Assembly (NCBI GenBank): GCA_047618185.1
Contig: JBLHKZ010000228.1
Location: 1 to 9,225 of the forward strand
Length of the DNA: 9,225 nucleotides
Source of the DNA: JAYPEY01 sp047618185
GTDB lineage: Bacteria; Verrucomicrobiota; Verrucomicrobiia; Limisphaerales; JAYPEY01
Direction: 5' to 3'
Shown: positions 1-7,635 of the stretch, one piece after another
How the letters are laid out: each line of letters begins with the position of its first letter
Numbering within the stretch: position 1 is the stretch's first letter
Notes under the pieces: generated by a model
The model's database searches: none
Seen by the model: only the letters and a program-made list of their open reading frames with translations
Told to the model about the DNA's origin: nothing
Position numbers and translations under genes: made by a program

Positions 1-1
1 C

Positions 2-1621
2 TGCCTTTCTGCCTTTGCGGCGGCGTCCTGCGCCAAACCTAACGTTGTTATCCTCTTTGCGGATGATATGGGGTTTTCGGATATTGGCTGCTATGGGAGC
101 GAGATTGAGACTCCGAATCTGGATCGGTTGGCTCGGGGTGGTTTGCGGTTTAGTCATTTTTACAATGCCGGGCGTTGTTGTCCTTCGCGGGCGAGTATCC
201 TGACCGGGCTTTACCAGCATCAGGCGGGGATTGGTCACATGGCGGGCGACAAGGGGCTGGTGGGCTATCGCGATTTTCTCAGCTTCAATGCGGTGACGAT
301 TCCGGAGGTTTTGAAGGGCGCGGGTTATCGGACGATGATGTCAGGCAAGTGGCATGTGGGCTGGCGCGATGAGGGGAGTCCGACGGCGCGGGGTTTTGAT
401 CGGTTCTATGGCACGCGCGGATACATCGACAGCTACTACACGACGGTGAAGCGGACGGAGATGTATCTGGATGACAAGATGGTCATCCCGGTCACGGACA
501 AGCCGGTGAATCATTTGCGTCCCGATCAGGAATGGTACACGACCGATGTCTTCACCGACTACGCGCTGCATTTCATGGATGAGGCGGTGGAGATGAAGAA
601 GCCGTTCTTTTTGTATCTCGCCTACAACGCGCCGCATTTTCCGCTGCACGCGAAGCCGGAGGATTTGAAGAAGTATCGGGGGCGGTACAAGGACAAGGGT
701 TGGAATCGGCTGCGTAAGCAGCGTTATGCGCGGCTCGTGCGTTCGGGCATCTTGCGTAAGGAGTGGGCGCTGTCGCCGCCGGATTCGCCGGAGTGGGATT
801 CGCTGAGCGAGGCGGACAAGGATGAGCTCGATTTCAAAATGGCGCTGTATGCCGCGATCGTCGATCGACTCGACCAGAACATTGGGCGTGTGGTTGAGAA
901 ATTGAAGGCGACAGGCCAGTTCGAGAATACATTGATCCTGTTTCTGTCGGACAACGGCGGCACGAAAGAGACCGGGATGTTCGGCATCAAGGGGCACGAC
1001 GCGGGCGTGGCGAATTACGAGGATTGGGCGCGCGTGGGGGGATGGACTTCGAGCTATGGGCAGGGCTGGGCGAATTTGAGCAATGTTCCTTTTCGGCTCT
1101 ACAAGCGATTTAATCATGAAGGCGGCATTTCGACGCCGCTGATCGCGCATTGGCCGGCTGGCATCAAGGCGCGCGGGAAGGTGACTCATCAGGTTGGGCA
1201 CATCGTCGACGTCATGGCGACCTGTGTGGATATCGCGGGAGCGGAGTATCCGGCTGAGCGAAACGGCAAGGCGATCCAGCCGATGGAGGGTAAGAGCCTG
1301 GCTCCGATCTTCGGCGGCAATGCGCTAGGGTCGCGGACCCTGTTCTGGGAGCACGAAGGGCATCGGGCGGTTCGCGACGGGCATTGGAAGCTGGTCGCTG
1401 AACATCAACAGCCCTGGGAGCTTTACGATATGTCCCGAGATCGCAGCGAACTTCGCGATATCTCCGTGGTCAATCTCCAGTTAACCCGAAAGCTGGAGCG
1501 CAAGTGGAATGAATGGGCGAAGCGCGCGAACGTGCTGCCCTGGGAGGACGTCAAGTCACGGCGCAAACCGAGGCCTGTCGCCGCCGATTTGAAACCGATC
1601 AAGATTAAGGTTAACCGCTGA
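2..1621 (+). CDS. Type I sulfatase 1 (arylsulfatase, AtsA-like), 5' partial
   Basis: Hydrolyses sulfate esters, probably on a polysaccharide or its fragments, after export. The frame is open from base 2, so the start and most of the signal peptide lie outside the window; an ATG at 68 falls inside the catalytic core and is not the start. Numbering from the first visible codon: small-residue signal-peptide end (CLSAFAAASC), metal-binding D21-D22, the formylglycine motif C59-C-P-S-R (DNA 176-190), GKWHVG, a histidine in APHFPLH, and metal pair D317-N318 in LSDNGG. The segment SSYGQGWAN...FRLYKRFNHEGG is typical of Pseudomonas AtsA-type arylsulfatases, and the visible 539 residues match that family's length. 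All expected catalytic residues are present. A formylglycine-generating enzyme must exist elsewhere in the genome. The AASC near the start could be a weak lipobox, but too little of the leader is visible to decide. Exact substrate unknown. Confidence 0.93.
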   Translation, partial: CLSAFAAASCAKPNVVILFADDMGFSDIGCYGSEIETPNLDRLARGGLRFSHFYNAGRCCPSRASILTGLYQHQAGIGHMAGDKGLVGYRDFLSFNAVTIPEVLKGAGYRTMMSGKWHVGWRDEGSPTARGFDRFYGTRGYIDSYYTTVKRTEMYLDDKMVIPVTDKPVNHLRPDQEWYTTDVFTDYALHFMDEAVEMKKPFFLYLAYNAPHFPLHAKPEDLKKYRGRYKDKGWNRLRKQRYARLVRSGILRKEWALSPPDSPEWDSLSEADKDELDFKMALYAAIVDRLDQNIGRVVEKLKATGQFENTLILFLSDNGGTKETGMFGIKGHDAGVANYEDWARVGGWTSSYGQGWANLSNVPFRLYKRFNHEGGISTPLIAHWPAGIKARGKVTHQVGHIVDVMATCVDIAGAEYPAERNGKAIQPMEGKSLAPIFGGNALGSRTLFWEHEGHRAVRDGHWKLVAEHQQPWELYDMSRDRSELRDISVVNLQLTRKLERKWNEWAKRANVLPWEDVKSRRKPRPVAADLKPIKIKVNR

Positions 1622-1630
1622 TCTTTTTTT

Positions 1631-1657
1631 ACCGCGGATTTCACGGATGACACGGAT
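1631..1657. repeat. Short CACGGAT-type intergenic repeat
   Basis: ACCGCGGATTTCACGGATG continues as ACACGGAT: spaced copies of a CACGGAT/GCGGATT unit just upstream of the first leader module. It resembles the CACGGAA units of the leader arms but ends in GAT rather than GAA, so it looks like a second, related repeat family. It lies in the non-coding gap between sulfatase 1 and sulfatase 2. No dyad partner was seen nearby. Confidence 0.55.
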
Positions 1658-1662
1658 AGTGA

Positions 1663-1806
1663 AAACCACGGAATACACTGAAGGCACGGAAAGGAATTCA
1701 TTTTTGATTGCGAAAATGCCATTGCGAGGCCGGTTGCTGTTGCGTCGCTTCATGAAGAGGTTAGGGCTTTTACTACTTCCGTGCCTTCCGTGTATTCCGT
1801 GGTTGT
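1663..1806 (+). repeat. Leader inverted-repeat module, copy 1 (sulfatase 2)
   Basis: The left arm 1665-1691 and right arm 1777-1803 are reverse complements at 26 of 27 positions, separated by 85 nt. This is the best-paired copy in the window. The left arm runs into the ribosome binding site AAAGGA (1690-1695). The right arm is translated as the signal-peptide core LLPCLPCIPWL of sulfatase 2. Confidence 0.9.
1690..1695 (+). promoter_or_regulatory. Ribosome binding site deciding a TTG start
   Basis: AAAGGA lies 8 nt before TTG at 1704. In sulfatases 3 and 4 the same repeat-derived sequence is followed 3-4 nt after AATTCA by ATG; here the equivalent place holds TTG. The nearest in-frame ATG (1716) is 20 nt away, which is too far for this site, and the in-frame ATG at 1647 lies upstream of the site. 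Confidence 0.6.
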
Positions 1807-3665
1807 ATAATTCTGTGGCGGCTCAGCCGACGAATGTGGTGGTTTTGCTGGCGGACGATCAGGGGTGGGGCGACATGTCCTTGCATGGCAACACGCGGGT
1901 GGAGACGCCGAATATCGATGGGCTATTTCGCGAGTCGCTTCAGTTGAAGAATTTCATGGTCTGGCCGGTGTGTTCGCCGACACGGGCGGGTTTCTTGACG
2001 GGGCGTCATCCGCTGCGATTAGGCGCCGGGCCCAATGTCGGAGGGGAGCTCGATGTCGCCGAAACCACGATTGGCGATTTCTTTCAAGGGCAGGGGTATC
2101 GCACGGGTGTCTTTGGTAAGTGGCATAATGGGATGGAGCCGGACACGCCGGAGTTCCGAGCCGCCTTCAAGAAGGCCTTCAAACACATTCCCGACAAACC
2201 CTACGACACGGGCGTGGGTGCGAATGCGCATGGCTTCGATCGGGCGGTGGTTTACTACGGTGGCGGGCCGGACAAGTGGACGCGCATGGCTTATGGGAAT
2301 CAGTTGATCAGCTGGTTTCACGATCGCGACTATCGACCGGAGGAGAAGGGCTATCTCGCCGATCTGATCACGAGGAATGCGTTGGAATTTATTCGCGAGG
2401 GAGCCCGGTCAAAAAAGCCGTTTTTCTGTTATGTGCCGTTCGATCTGGTGCACATGCCCTTGCAGGCAAAGCAGGAATTCCTGGCTCGGGCGCCGGATCG
2501 AATCACGCATCGTGGCGAGCGGCTGCATTCGGCGATGCTGCTGGCGTTGGATGAAAGCGTTGGGAAGATCCTGGGCGCGATCGATGACGCGGGTATTCGT
2601 GAGAACACGATTGTCTGGTATTTCAGCGACAACGGCGGGTTGAAGATGGGCAGTAGTCTTCCTTTTCGCGGTGGCAAGCACACGACCTGGGAGGGCGGGG
2701 TGCATGTGCCGGCGGCGATCCGCTGGCCGAAGGGCGGATTCAATGGCGGCGAGTACGCGGGATTGCTCGGCTATCTCGATGTGATGCCAACGTTGGCGGG
2801 GATACTCGGAAAGCCGCTCAAGACGGCGCGACCGCTCGACGGCGTCGACTGCTCCACGGCGTTGAAGAGCGGCGGCAGTTCCCCGGTTAAGGACTACTAC
2901 TGGGCGTGGCGGGACAACGAGGTTATCCGCACGGATCGTTGGAAGATGTTTCACTACATTAATCGATTGGATCTTTACGACATGCACGCGGATCCTACGG
3001 AGTCGGTGGATGTCGACGACAAGTACGGTGGCGAGTTGAGCGGGTTGATGATTCGCATGGAAAAGTTGCGGAAGGGCCTGCGAATTGCGTCCCCTCTGAA
3101 TTCCACGATGGAAGACCATCGTCCCGCGCCCGAAGGGGATGTGTTGGAGTTGACAGTCACCCAGAATAGCTCAGTAGCGATCACGAACGCGCTGGCCGTA
3201 CAGTTTGCCATTCGTCGGCATCGGGTCGCGGTGGGCGACTCGTACCAATATGACATCATGATTCCCGAGGGCGATCTTCGTCGCGGCGGCTGCTACGTTT
3301 CGCCCTATCGAAATGGCGACCCGCCGGTGTTCAACGATCGGGTGGGCATGGATCAGGATGGCGTCAATGTCGCCGGGCCTCTTGACGCCCATTTGAATCC
3401 CGCATTTACGCCGGGGAAATGGCGGCGACACGTGATGGGTCTGGGCCATGAGGCGCCGTTGTTGCGCACGTATAACGGTGTGTTTTTTTATGGAGGGGAG
3501 CCCGGCCGATTCAAGGTCTATATCGACAATGTCCGAATCCTGCGCGCTAACGGGACGTCGAAGCCCGTATGGCTGGGGCAGGATGACCTGCAGCTCAAAA
3601 GACCAAAGCTGCCGCCGGGGTTCGAGAAGCTCACGGTCCGGACAGTTTCGTTGGATGACATTTGA
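1704..3665 (+). CDS. Type I sulfatase 2 with C-terminal extra domain, exported
   Basis: Secreted sulfatase, about 653 residues. I chose TTG 1704 because the ribosome binding site sits 8 nt upstream and the position matches the start in sibling leaders; ATG 1716 is the alternative. ATG 1647 would translate the repeat itself (TTEYTEGTERNS) and is unlikely. The signal peptide has a basic region (RRFMKR), the repeat-encoded core LLLLPCLPCIPWL and a probable cleavage site at SVAA-Q. Catalytic features: D51-D52 in LADDQGWGD, formylglycine motif C90-S-P-T-R (1971-1985), GKWHNG, H in DLVHMPLQ, D309-N310 in FSDNGG, and K in FRGGKHTTWEGG. After about residue 469 comes a ~180-residue region absent from standard sulfatases, rich in alternating beta-type sequence (GDSYQYDIMIP, GKWRRHVMG, FKVYIDNVRI). 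It resembles a beta-sandwich carbohydrate-binding or lectin-like module, but I cannot name the family. Only 85 nt separate it from sulfatase 1. Confidence 0.9.
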   Translation: MIAKMPLRGRLLLRRFMKRLGLLLLPCLPCIPWLYNSVAAQPTNVVVLLADDQGWGDMSLHGNTRVETPNIDGLFRESLQLKNFMVWPVCSPTRAGFLTGRHPLRLGAGPNVGGELDVAETTIGDFFQGQGYRTGVFGKWHNGMEPDTPEFRAAFKKAFKHIPDKPYDTGVGANAHGFDRAVVYYGGGPDKWTRMAYGNQLISWFHDRDYRPEEKGYLADLITRNALEFIREGARSKKPFFCYVPFDLVHMPLQAKQEFLARAPDRITHRGERLHSAMLLALDESVGKILGAIDDAGIRENTIVWYFSDNGGLKMGSSLPFRGGKHTTWEGGVHVPAAIRWPKGGFNGGEYAGLLGYLDVMPTLAGILGKPLKTARPLDGVDCSTALKSGGSSPVKDYYWAWRDNEVIRTDRWKMFHYINRLDLYDMHADPTESVDVDDKYGGELSGLMIRMEKLRKGLRIASPLNSTMEDHRPAPEGDVLELTVTQNSSVAITNALAVQFAIRRHRVAVGDSYQYDIMIPEGDLRRGGCYVSPYRNGDPPVFNDRVGMDQDGVNVAGPLDAHLNPAFTPGKWRRHVMGLGHEAPLLRTYNGVFFYGGEPGRFKVYIDNVRILRANGTSKPVWLGQDDLQLKRPKLPPGFEKLTVRTVSLDDI

Positions 3666-3670
3666 GGAGC

Positions 3671-3806
3671 CTCGGAATACAGGAAAGCACGGAAAGAAAT
3701 TCATTCATGAACTCACGAACACCCTTTTGCCGATCGCCGTTCAGATCAATGGTGGGCTCACTGGTCCGTTTTATAATTCCGTGCCTTCTGTGTCTTCCGT
3801 GGTTGA
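3671..3806 (+). repeat. Leader inverted-repeat module, copy 2 (sulfatase 3)
   Basis: The left arm (about 3671-3700) begins 5 nt after the sulfatase 2 stop and is eroded: CTCGGAATACAGGAAAGCAC, then GGAAAGAAATTCA. The right arm 3777-3805 is well preserved and encodes IPCLLCLPWL. The arms pair imperfectly, with about 19 of 25 positions matching and one gap. The eroded left arm beside an intact coding right arm suggests stronger constraint on the coding side. Confidence 0.8.
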
Positions 3807-5131
3807 CTCATTCTGCCGAACGCCCCCATCGACTGGTTCAGGACAGGCCGCCGAATATCGTCTTTATCTTTGCTGACGATCTGGGGTTTGGCGATCTGGG
3901 CAGTTACGGCCATCCTTACGCACGAACGCCGGCATTGGACAAGCTCGGCAGCGAAGGGACGCGGTTTGAACAGTTCTATGTGACGGGAGTGACGTGTTGT
4001 CCGAGTCGAACGGGATTCATGACCAGTCGCCATCCCGCCAGCTTTCCGAAATACATGTCCGGTCACGGATTTGCCGGACGTGCGACGGTCACTGAATTGC
4101 TGAAGAAAGGCGGCTATCGGACAGGGCATTTTGGCAAGTGGCATATTGGCCCTGACTCGTCGGACGGCACGTATGGCATCGATGAGATTGACGTGATGGG
4201 CGGCAACAAGAAGAGCAAGGGCGGGCGCGATGTGGGTTTGTTCGAGGCGGCGACGGGATTCATTGAGCGCAACAAAGACCAGCCGTTCTACGTGAATATC
4301 TGGGGGCACATCACGCACTTTCCTGTGGGGCCGGTTCAGTCGCTGGTGGATGAATTCAAGGATGTGAAAGTGAGCCGCGCCGACTTCGGCTATCACCAGC
4401 AAAAGACCTTCGACGAGGCTGAAGCGTTCGGCGGTGATTTAAATGTCGGCATGCGGAATTATCTCGGGGATGTTTATTCGCTCGATCTTCAGGTGGGGCG
4501 ATTGCTGGCGAAGATCGACGCATTGGGACTGCGGGAGAACACCATTGTCGTCTTCTCGAGCGATCACGGACCCGCGCCAGTAAAGCTGGGAAGCGGAAAG
4601 AATGACGCTCCAGCGAGGAAGAAGTATGCCGTGAACATGCTCGGTTACGCGGGCGGTTTGCGAGGCGGCAAGCATAACCAATTTGAGGGCGGCGTGCGGT
4701 CGCCGTTTATTGTGCGGTGGCCAGGGAAGGTCCCCGCTGGCCGCGTTAATAAGACGTCGGTGTTTTCGGGATTGGATTGGCTGCCCACGCTTTGTCATAT
4801 CGCGGGTGCGAAGATCGACGCCAAAGCGCTCAAACTCGAGGGCGAGAACGTCGTGGATATCTGGCTCGGTTCGGATCGTTCACGAAATGACCCCCTGTTT
4901 TGGAAGACGAGCGCGCCGGGAGCCAAGCCCGCGATGCGCGAAGGGAAATGGAAATTGCACGCCGGCAACCGGCAGTTGAGAAACGCCTCGCTTTACGATC
5001 TTTCAGTCGACCCGGAGGAGCGGAGCGATGTCGCCGCGAAACACCCGGGCGTCGTGAAGCAAATGACGGCGAAGCTGGCGAAGTGGAACGCCACACTGCC
5101 GAAGGAATATGACAAGAGCGGCGGGCGGTGA
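3707..5131 (+). CDS. Type I sulfatase 3 (D-H metal-site variant), exported
   Basis: Secreted sulfatase of 474 residues. Start ATG 3707 follows the weak purine-rich site GGAAAGAAAT and places the signal-peptide core (FIIPCLLCLPWL) at the same residues as in the sibling leaders. An in-frame ATG at 3662 overlaps the previous stop and would translate the repeat, so it is rejected. Cleavage is likely near LTHSA-E. Catalytic features: D57-D58 in FADDLGFGD, formylglycine motif C97-C-P-S-R (3995-4009), GKWHIG, H in GHITHFP, D286-H287 in FSSDHGPAP, and K in RGGKHNQFEGG. The second metal pair is Asp-His rather than the Asp-Asn of its three neighbours, a known variant seen for example in iduronate-2-sulfatase. 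It therefore belongs to a different sulfatase subgroup and is not a tandem duplicate. Bases 3829-3848 just after the signal peptide look repeat-derived. Substrate unknown. Confidence 0.9.
   Translation: MNSRTPFCRSPFRSMVGSLVRFIIPCLLCLPWLTHSAERPHRLVQDRPPNIVFIFADDLGFGDLGSYGHPYARTPALDKLGSEGTRFEQFYVTGVTCCPSRTGFMTSRHPASFPKYMSGHGFAGRATVTELLKKGGYRTGHFGKWHIGPDSSDGTYGIDEIDVMGGNKKSKGGRDVGLFEAATGFIERNKDQPFYVNIWGHITHFPVGPVQSLVDEFKDVKVSRADFGYHQQKTFDEAEAFGGDLNVGMRNYLGDVYSLDLQVGRLLAKIDALGLRENTIVVFSSDHGPAPVKLGSGKNDAPARKKYAVNMLGYAGGLRGGKHNQFEGGVRSPFIVRWPGKVPAGRVNKTSVFSGLDWLPTLCHIAGAKIDAKALKLEGENVVDIWLGSDRSRNDPLFWKTSAPGAKPAMREGKWKLHAGNRQLRNASLYDLSVDPEERSDVAAKHPGVVKQMTAKLAKWNATLPKEYDKSGGR
3829..3848. repeat. Possible dispersed-repeat fragment inside sulfatase 3
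   Basis: TCGACTGGTTCAGGACAGGC resembles the dispersed bacterial repeat of the type GCCTGTCCTGA...GTCGA read on the opposite strand. It is translated as HRLVQDRP, the short linker between the signal peptide and the first beta strand of the sulfatase domain. The assignment rests on recall of that repeat type, and there is only one copy in this window. Confidence 0.3.
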
Positions 5132-5144
5132 TCTCGGAAGATTT

Positions 5145-5276
5145 TTTAACAACCACGGAAAGGAATTCAATTTATGAAGGGCAACTCATGGTCTGGTTCA
5201 GTAACTGCATGCAGGATGGCCGGTCAGCTCAAACGGTTTCTGCTTCCGTGTCTTCTGTGTATTCCGTGGTGGTTGA
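5145..5276 (+). repeat. Leader inverted-repeat module, copy 3 (sulfatase 4)
   Basis: The left arm is short: TTAACAACCACGGAA (5145-5159) runs straight into AGGAATTCA, lacking the middle CACGGAA units seen in other copies. The right arm 5243-5275 encodes LPCLLCIPWWL and carries an extra in-frame TGG codon relative to the siblings. Only the outer ACCACGGAA can pair with the right arm. Confidence 0.85.
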
Positions 5277-7480
5277 CGATTTGTTCGGTTTCCGCGGCGA
5301 AGCCGCAAGTGGGTGGAGCGTTGAATGCCGGTCCGGCTCGGACCTCCCCGAATGTTATTTTCATGATGGCTGACGACATGGGGATGGGCGACACGAGCGC
5401 GTATCAGGATTTTACCGGCAACAGTGACGCGGATCAGGTCCACACGCCGGCGATGGACAAATTGGCGCGAATGGGCGTGCGCTTCACCGACGCCCACACG
5501 CCTTCTTCGCGATGCTCGCCGACGCGGTACGGATTGCTGACCGGGCGTTATCCCTGGCGCAATCGCCTGAAGCACTGGGTGCTATTTGGCGTGCAGGGCG
5601 ATCCGATGATCGAGGCGGATCGACCGACGCTCGCGACGCTGTTTCGCGATAGCGGGTATCGCACGGCGATTGTGGGCAAGTGGCATGTGGGTCTGCGTTA
5701 CTCACAATCGAACGGCAAGCCGGCGGACGCCTGGGAAGACGCTGATCTGACGAAACCGCTGGCGGTGTCGCCGGTGGATCATGGGTTTGAGTTTTGCCGG
5801 ATCACTTCGCGTTCGCATGGGACATCGGGTCCGGACGCCAGCGCCAAGGCGACCGCAGGCAAGGCAAAGGGCAAAGGTAAGAAAAAGAAGAAGAATGCGG
5901 GCAAGCGGAACGGCCCGAATCAATCTGTCGGGCCGGGGCATATCCACGGGCGCGTGGCGATTGGCGCGACGGGCGAGGGGAAGAAGTTGGTGGGCAAGGG
6001 CGCCAATGCCTATGTGCTGAGCAAGTTGGGCGGGCGCCATTCGGACTCAGCCATGGAGTTTCTGAACGGCCATGTCTCGGAAGCGGATTCAAAGGGAAAA
6101 CCATTCTTTCTCTATTACCCCGCGAATTCAAATCATGGACCTCACACGCCAGACAGCAAGGTGGGCGGCAAGCCGGTCAAGGGCGCCGGACGCAGCGTCG
6201 CGGGCAAGCCGATGGATACGCGCTCGGATTACATTTACGAGAACGATGTGGCGCTCGGGCGATTTATCGACTGGTTGGAAACGACTGACGATCCACGTCG
6301 GCCCGGCGAAAAGTTGATCGGCAACACGATCGTGATTTTTACCAGCGACAATGGCGCTGAAAAGAACAGCGACATTGCGACGGGACCGTTCCGCAGTCAC
6401 AAGGGCTCGTGCTATGAGGGCGGGCATCGTGTGCCGTTCATCGTGTCCTGGCCGCAGGGCGGCGTGGGCGACGGCGTGTCGAAGACACCTGGGCGCAGCG
6501 ACGATTCCTTGATTGGTCTGACGGACATATTCGCGACTTTCGCCGATGCGTTGGGCAAACCTTTGCCGGATTTGCGCGCGGGCGAGAAGGGGGCGGAGGA
6601 CAGCGTCAGCGTGCTGGCCGCATGGCGGGGGAAAGCGATTCCGAATCGCCCGATGTTTTTCAACGATCATAAGGAAGCGAAGGCGGATCATGCCGCGGTG
6701 GCGATGCGGTTGGATGATCCGGTGGTGGATGGCCGAAGGTTCGAAGGGAAATGGAAAGTGTTCTTCGATGCGGCCATGCTTCGGAAAGGGGAGGCGAATC
6801 CGATTGAGCTGTTCGATTTGGCGAGCGATTCATGGGAGAAAGAAGATCTCTTGAGCCTGGCGACGCTAAAGCCGCTGGTGGAACACTTGACCAAGCAGGC
6901 CTTGCTGCACCGGAATTCGGGCGGGCATCGGTTGGCGGAGTTTGCACCGCGAGCGCCAATCGTGTTTGACTGGCGTACTGACACTGCGACCGCCTATCCT
7001 GGCGGAGTCTTGCGTGTCGGTGTCGCTAAATCCTATTTGGACGCGTCGACTGACGGAGTGGAAACGCGCCGGGCCGGCGGATTGGTAATGACTGTTTCCG
7101 GAGTTCGGGGTGATCGTTTTTTGAAGAGCCGATTCAAGCCGAATAATCGGGGGCTTGGGATTGAAGGCGGCCAGTTTGATCAAATTGATGGAGGGGAGGC
7201 GCTGTTGATTCGTTTCGATCGCGATGTTCTCATCGAATCCGTCGCGATCGTCGCGGGCAATGGAGTCGTCGGCGGATATTACCGGATGGGAAATAGGGCG
7301 CCGCTGGCGATCTACTGCGTGGATGGCGATATCGACGCGCAGGATCAATCGGGCTTGCTCAGCGACCTCGGTGTGTTGAGCAAAGGCAAAGCGTTGCGGC
7401 TGGACAGTAGCCCGCATCATGGCGTCGAGGCGGCGGGGCGATGGAGGCTGGGCTCGCTGACCATCCGCGTCCTTGAATAA
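5174..7480 (+). CDS. Type I sulfatase 4 with Lys-rich insert and C-terminal extra domain, exported
   Basis: Secreted sulfatase of 768 residues, well above the usual 450-600. Start ATG 5174 has AAAGGA about 9 nt upstream, and the start lies exactly 69 nt before the repeat right arm. Signal peptide: basic QLKR, core FLLPCLLCIPWWLTI, cleavage near SVSAA. Catalytic features: D67-D68 in MADDMGMGD, formylglycine motif C114-S-P-T-R (5513-5527), K169-W-H171, D392-N393 in TSDNGAEKN, and HKGSCYEGGHRVP. Residues about 219-247 (5830-5915) form a Lys/Gly/Ala-rich low-complexity insert in the middle of the catalytic domain. After about residue 590, following the usual sulfatase end, comes a ~170-residue beta-rich domain with GLGIEGGQFDQIDGGEALLI; similar strings occur in extracellular jelly-roll domains of bacteria with many exported proteins (my recall, not a search). 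Probably binds substrate or the cell surface. The stop directly abuts the next leader module. Confidence 0.9.
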   Translation: MKGNSWSGSVTACRMAGQLKRFLLPCLLCIPWWLTICSVSAAKPQVGGALNAGPARTSPNVIFMMADDMGMGDTSAYQDFTGNSDADQVHTPAMDKLARMGVRFTDAHTPSSRCSPTRYGLLTGRYPWRNRLKHWVLFGVQGDPMIEADRPTLATLFRDSGYRTAIVGKWHVGLRYSQSNGKPADAWEDADLTKPLAVSPVDHGFEFCRITSRSHGTSGPDASAKATAGKAKGKGKKKKKNAGKRNGPNQSVGPGHIHGRVAIGATGEGKKLVGKGANAYVLSKLGGRHSDSAMEFLNGHVSEADSKGKPFFLYYPANSNHGPHTPDSKVGGKPVKGAGRSVAGKPMDTRSDYIYENDVALGRFIDWLETTDDPRRPGEKLIGNTIVIFTSDNGAEKNSDIATGPFRSHKGSCYEGGHRVPFIVSWPQGGVGDGVSKTPGRSDDSLIGLTDIFATFADALGKPLPDLRAGEKGAEDSVSVLAAWRGKAIPNRPMFFNDHKEAKADHAAVAMRLDDPVVDGRRFEGKWKVFFDAAMLRKGEANPIELFDLASDSWEKEDLLSLATLKPLVEHLTKQALLHRNSGGHRLAEFAPRAPIVFDWRTDTATAYPGGVLRVGVAKSYLDASTDGVETRRAGGLVMTVSGVRGDRFLKSRFKPNNRGLGIEGGQFDQIDGGEALLIRFDRDVLIESVAIVAGNGVVGGYYRMGNRAPLAIYCVDGDIDAQDQSGLLSDLGVLSKGKALRLDSSPHHGVEAAGRWRLGSLTIRVLE

Positions 7481-7635
7481 ACAACCACGGAAGGCACGGG
7501 ATACACGGAAAGGAATTCAATTAAGATGAAATCAGAAACCGAGCGAATCAGGAGGAAGTTCAGTTTGTTCCCAGATCGAATCAGAAAACGTCTTCTTCCG
7601 TGCTTTCTGTGTATTCCGTGGTTGTTAATGCCTTG
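7480..7635 (+). repeat. Leader inverted-repeat module, copy 4; upstream half of a 156-bp direct repeat
   Basis: Matches 8045-8200 at 152 of 156 positions; the mismatches are at 7500, 7603, 7604 and 7612, all within the repeat arms. The roughly 100 bp between the arms are identical. The outer ends AACAACCACGGAA (7480-7492) and its complement (7614-7626) pair perfectly. The module contains the ribosome binding site and the complete leader of the orphan ORF that follows. Weaker similarity continues to about 7648. Confidence 0.95.

Noticed and set aside
341..1201. Long minus-strand open frame (286 codons) opposite sulfatase 1
   Set aside because: It is antisense to a clear sulfatase with intact catalytic motifs, and its Arg/Ile/Leu-rich composition is typical of a shadow frame in GC-rich DNA.
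1621..1632. T-run after sulfatase 1 as a rho-independent terminator
   Set aside because: There is no GC-rich stem directly before the T-run.
1647..1703. Upstream in-frame ATG start for sulfatase 2
   Set aside because: It would translate the repeat left arm (TTEYTEGTERNS), lies before the ribosome binding site, and would put about 40 non-hydrophobic or charged residues before the signal peptide.
3662..3706. Upstream in-frame ATG start for sulfatase 3
   Set aside because: It overlaps the stop of sulfatase 2 and translates the left arm; ATG 3707 fits the shared 69-nt register.
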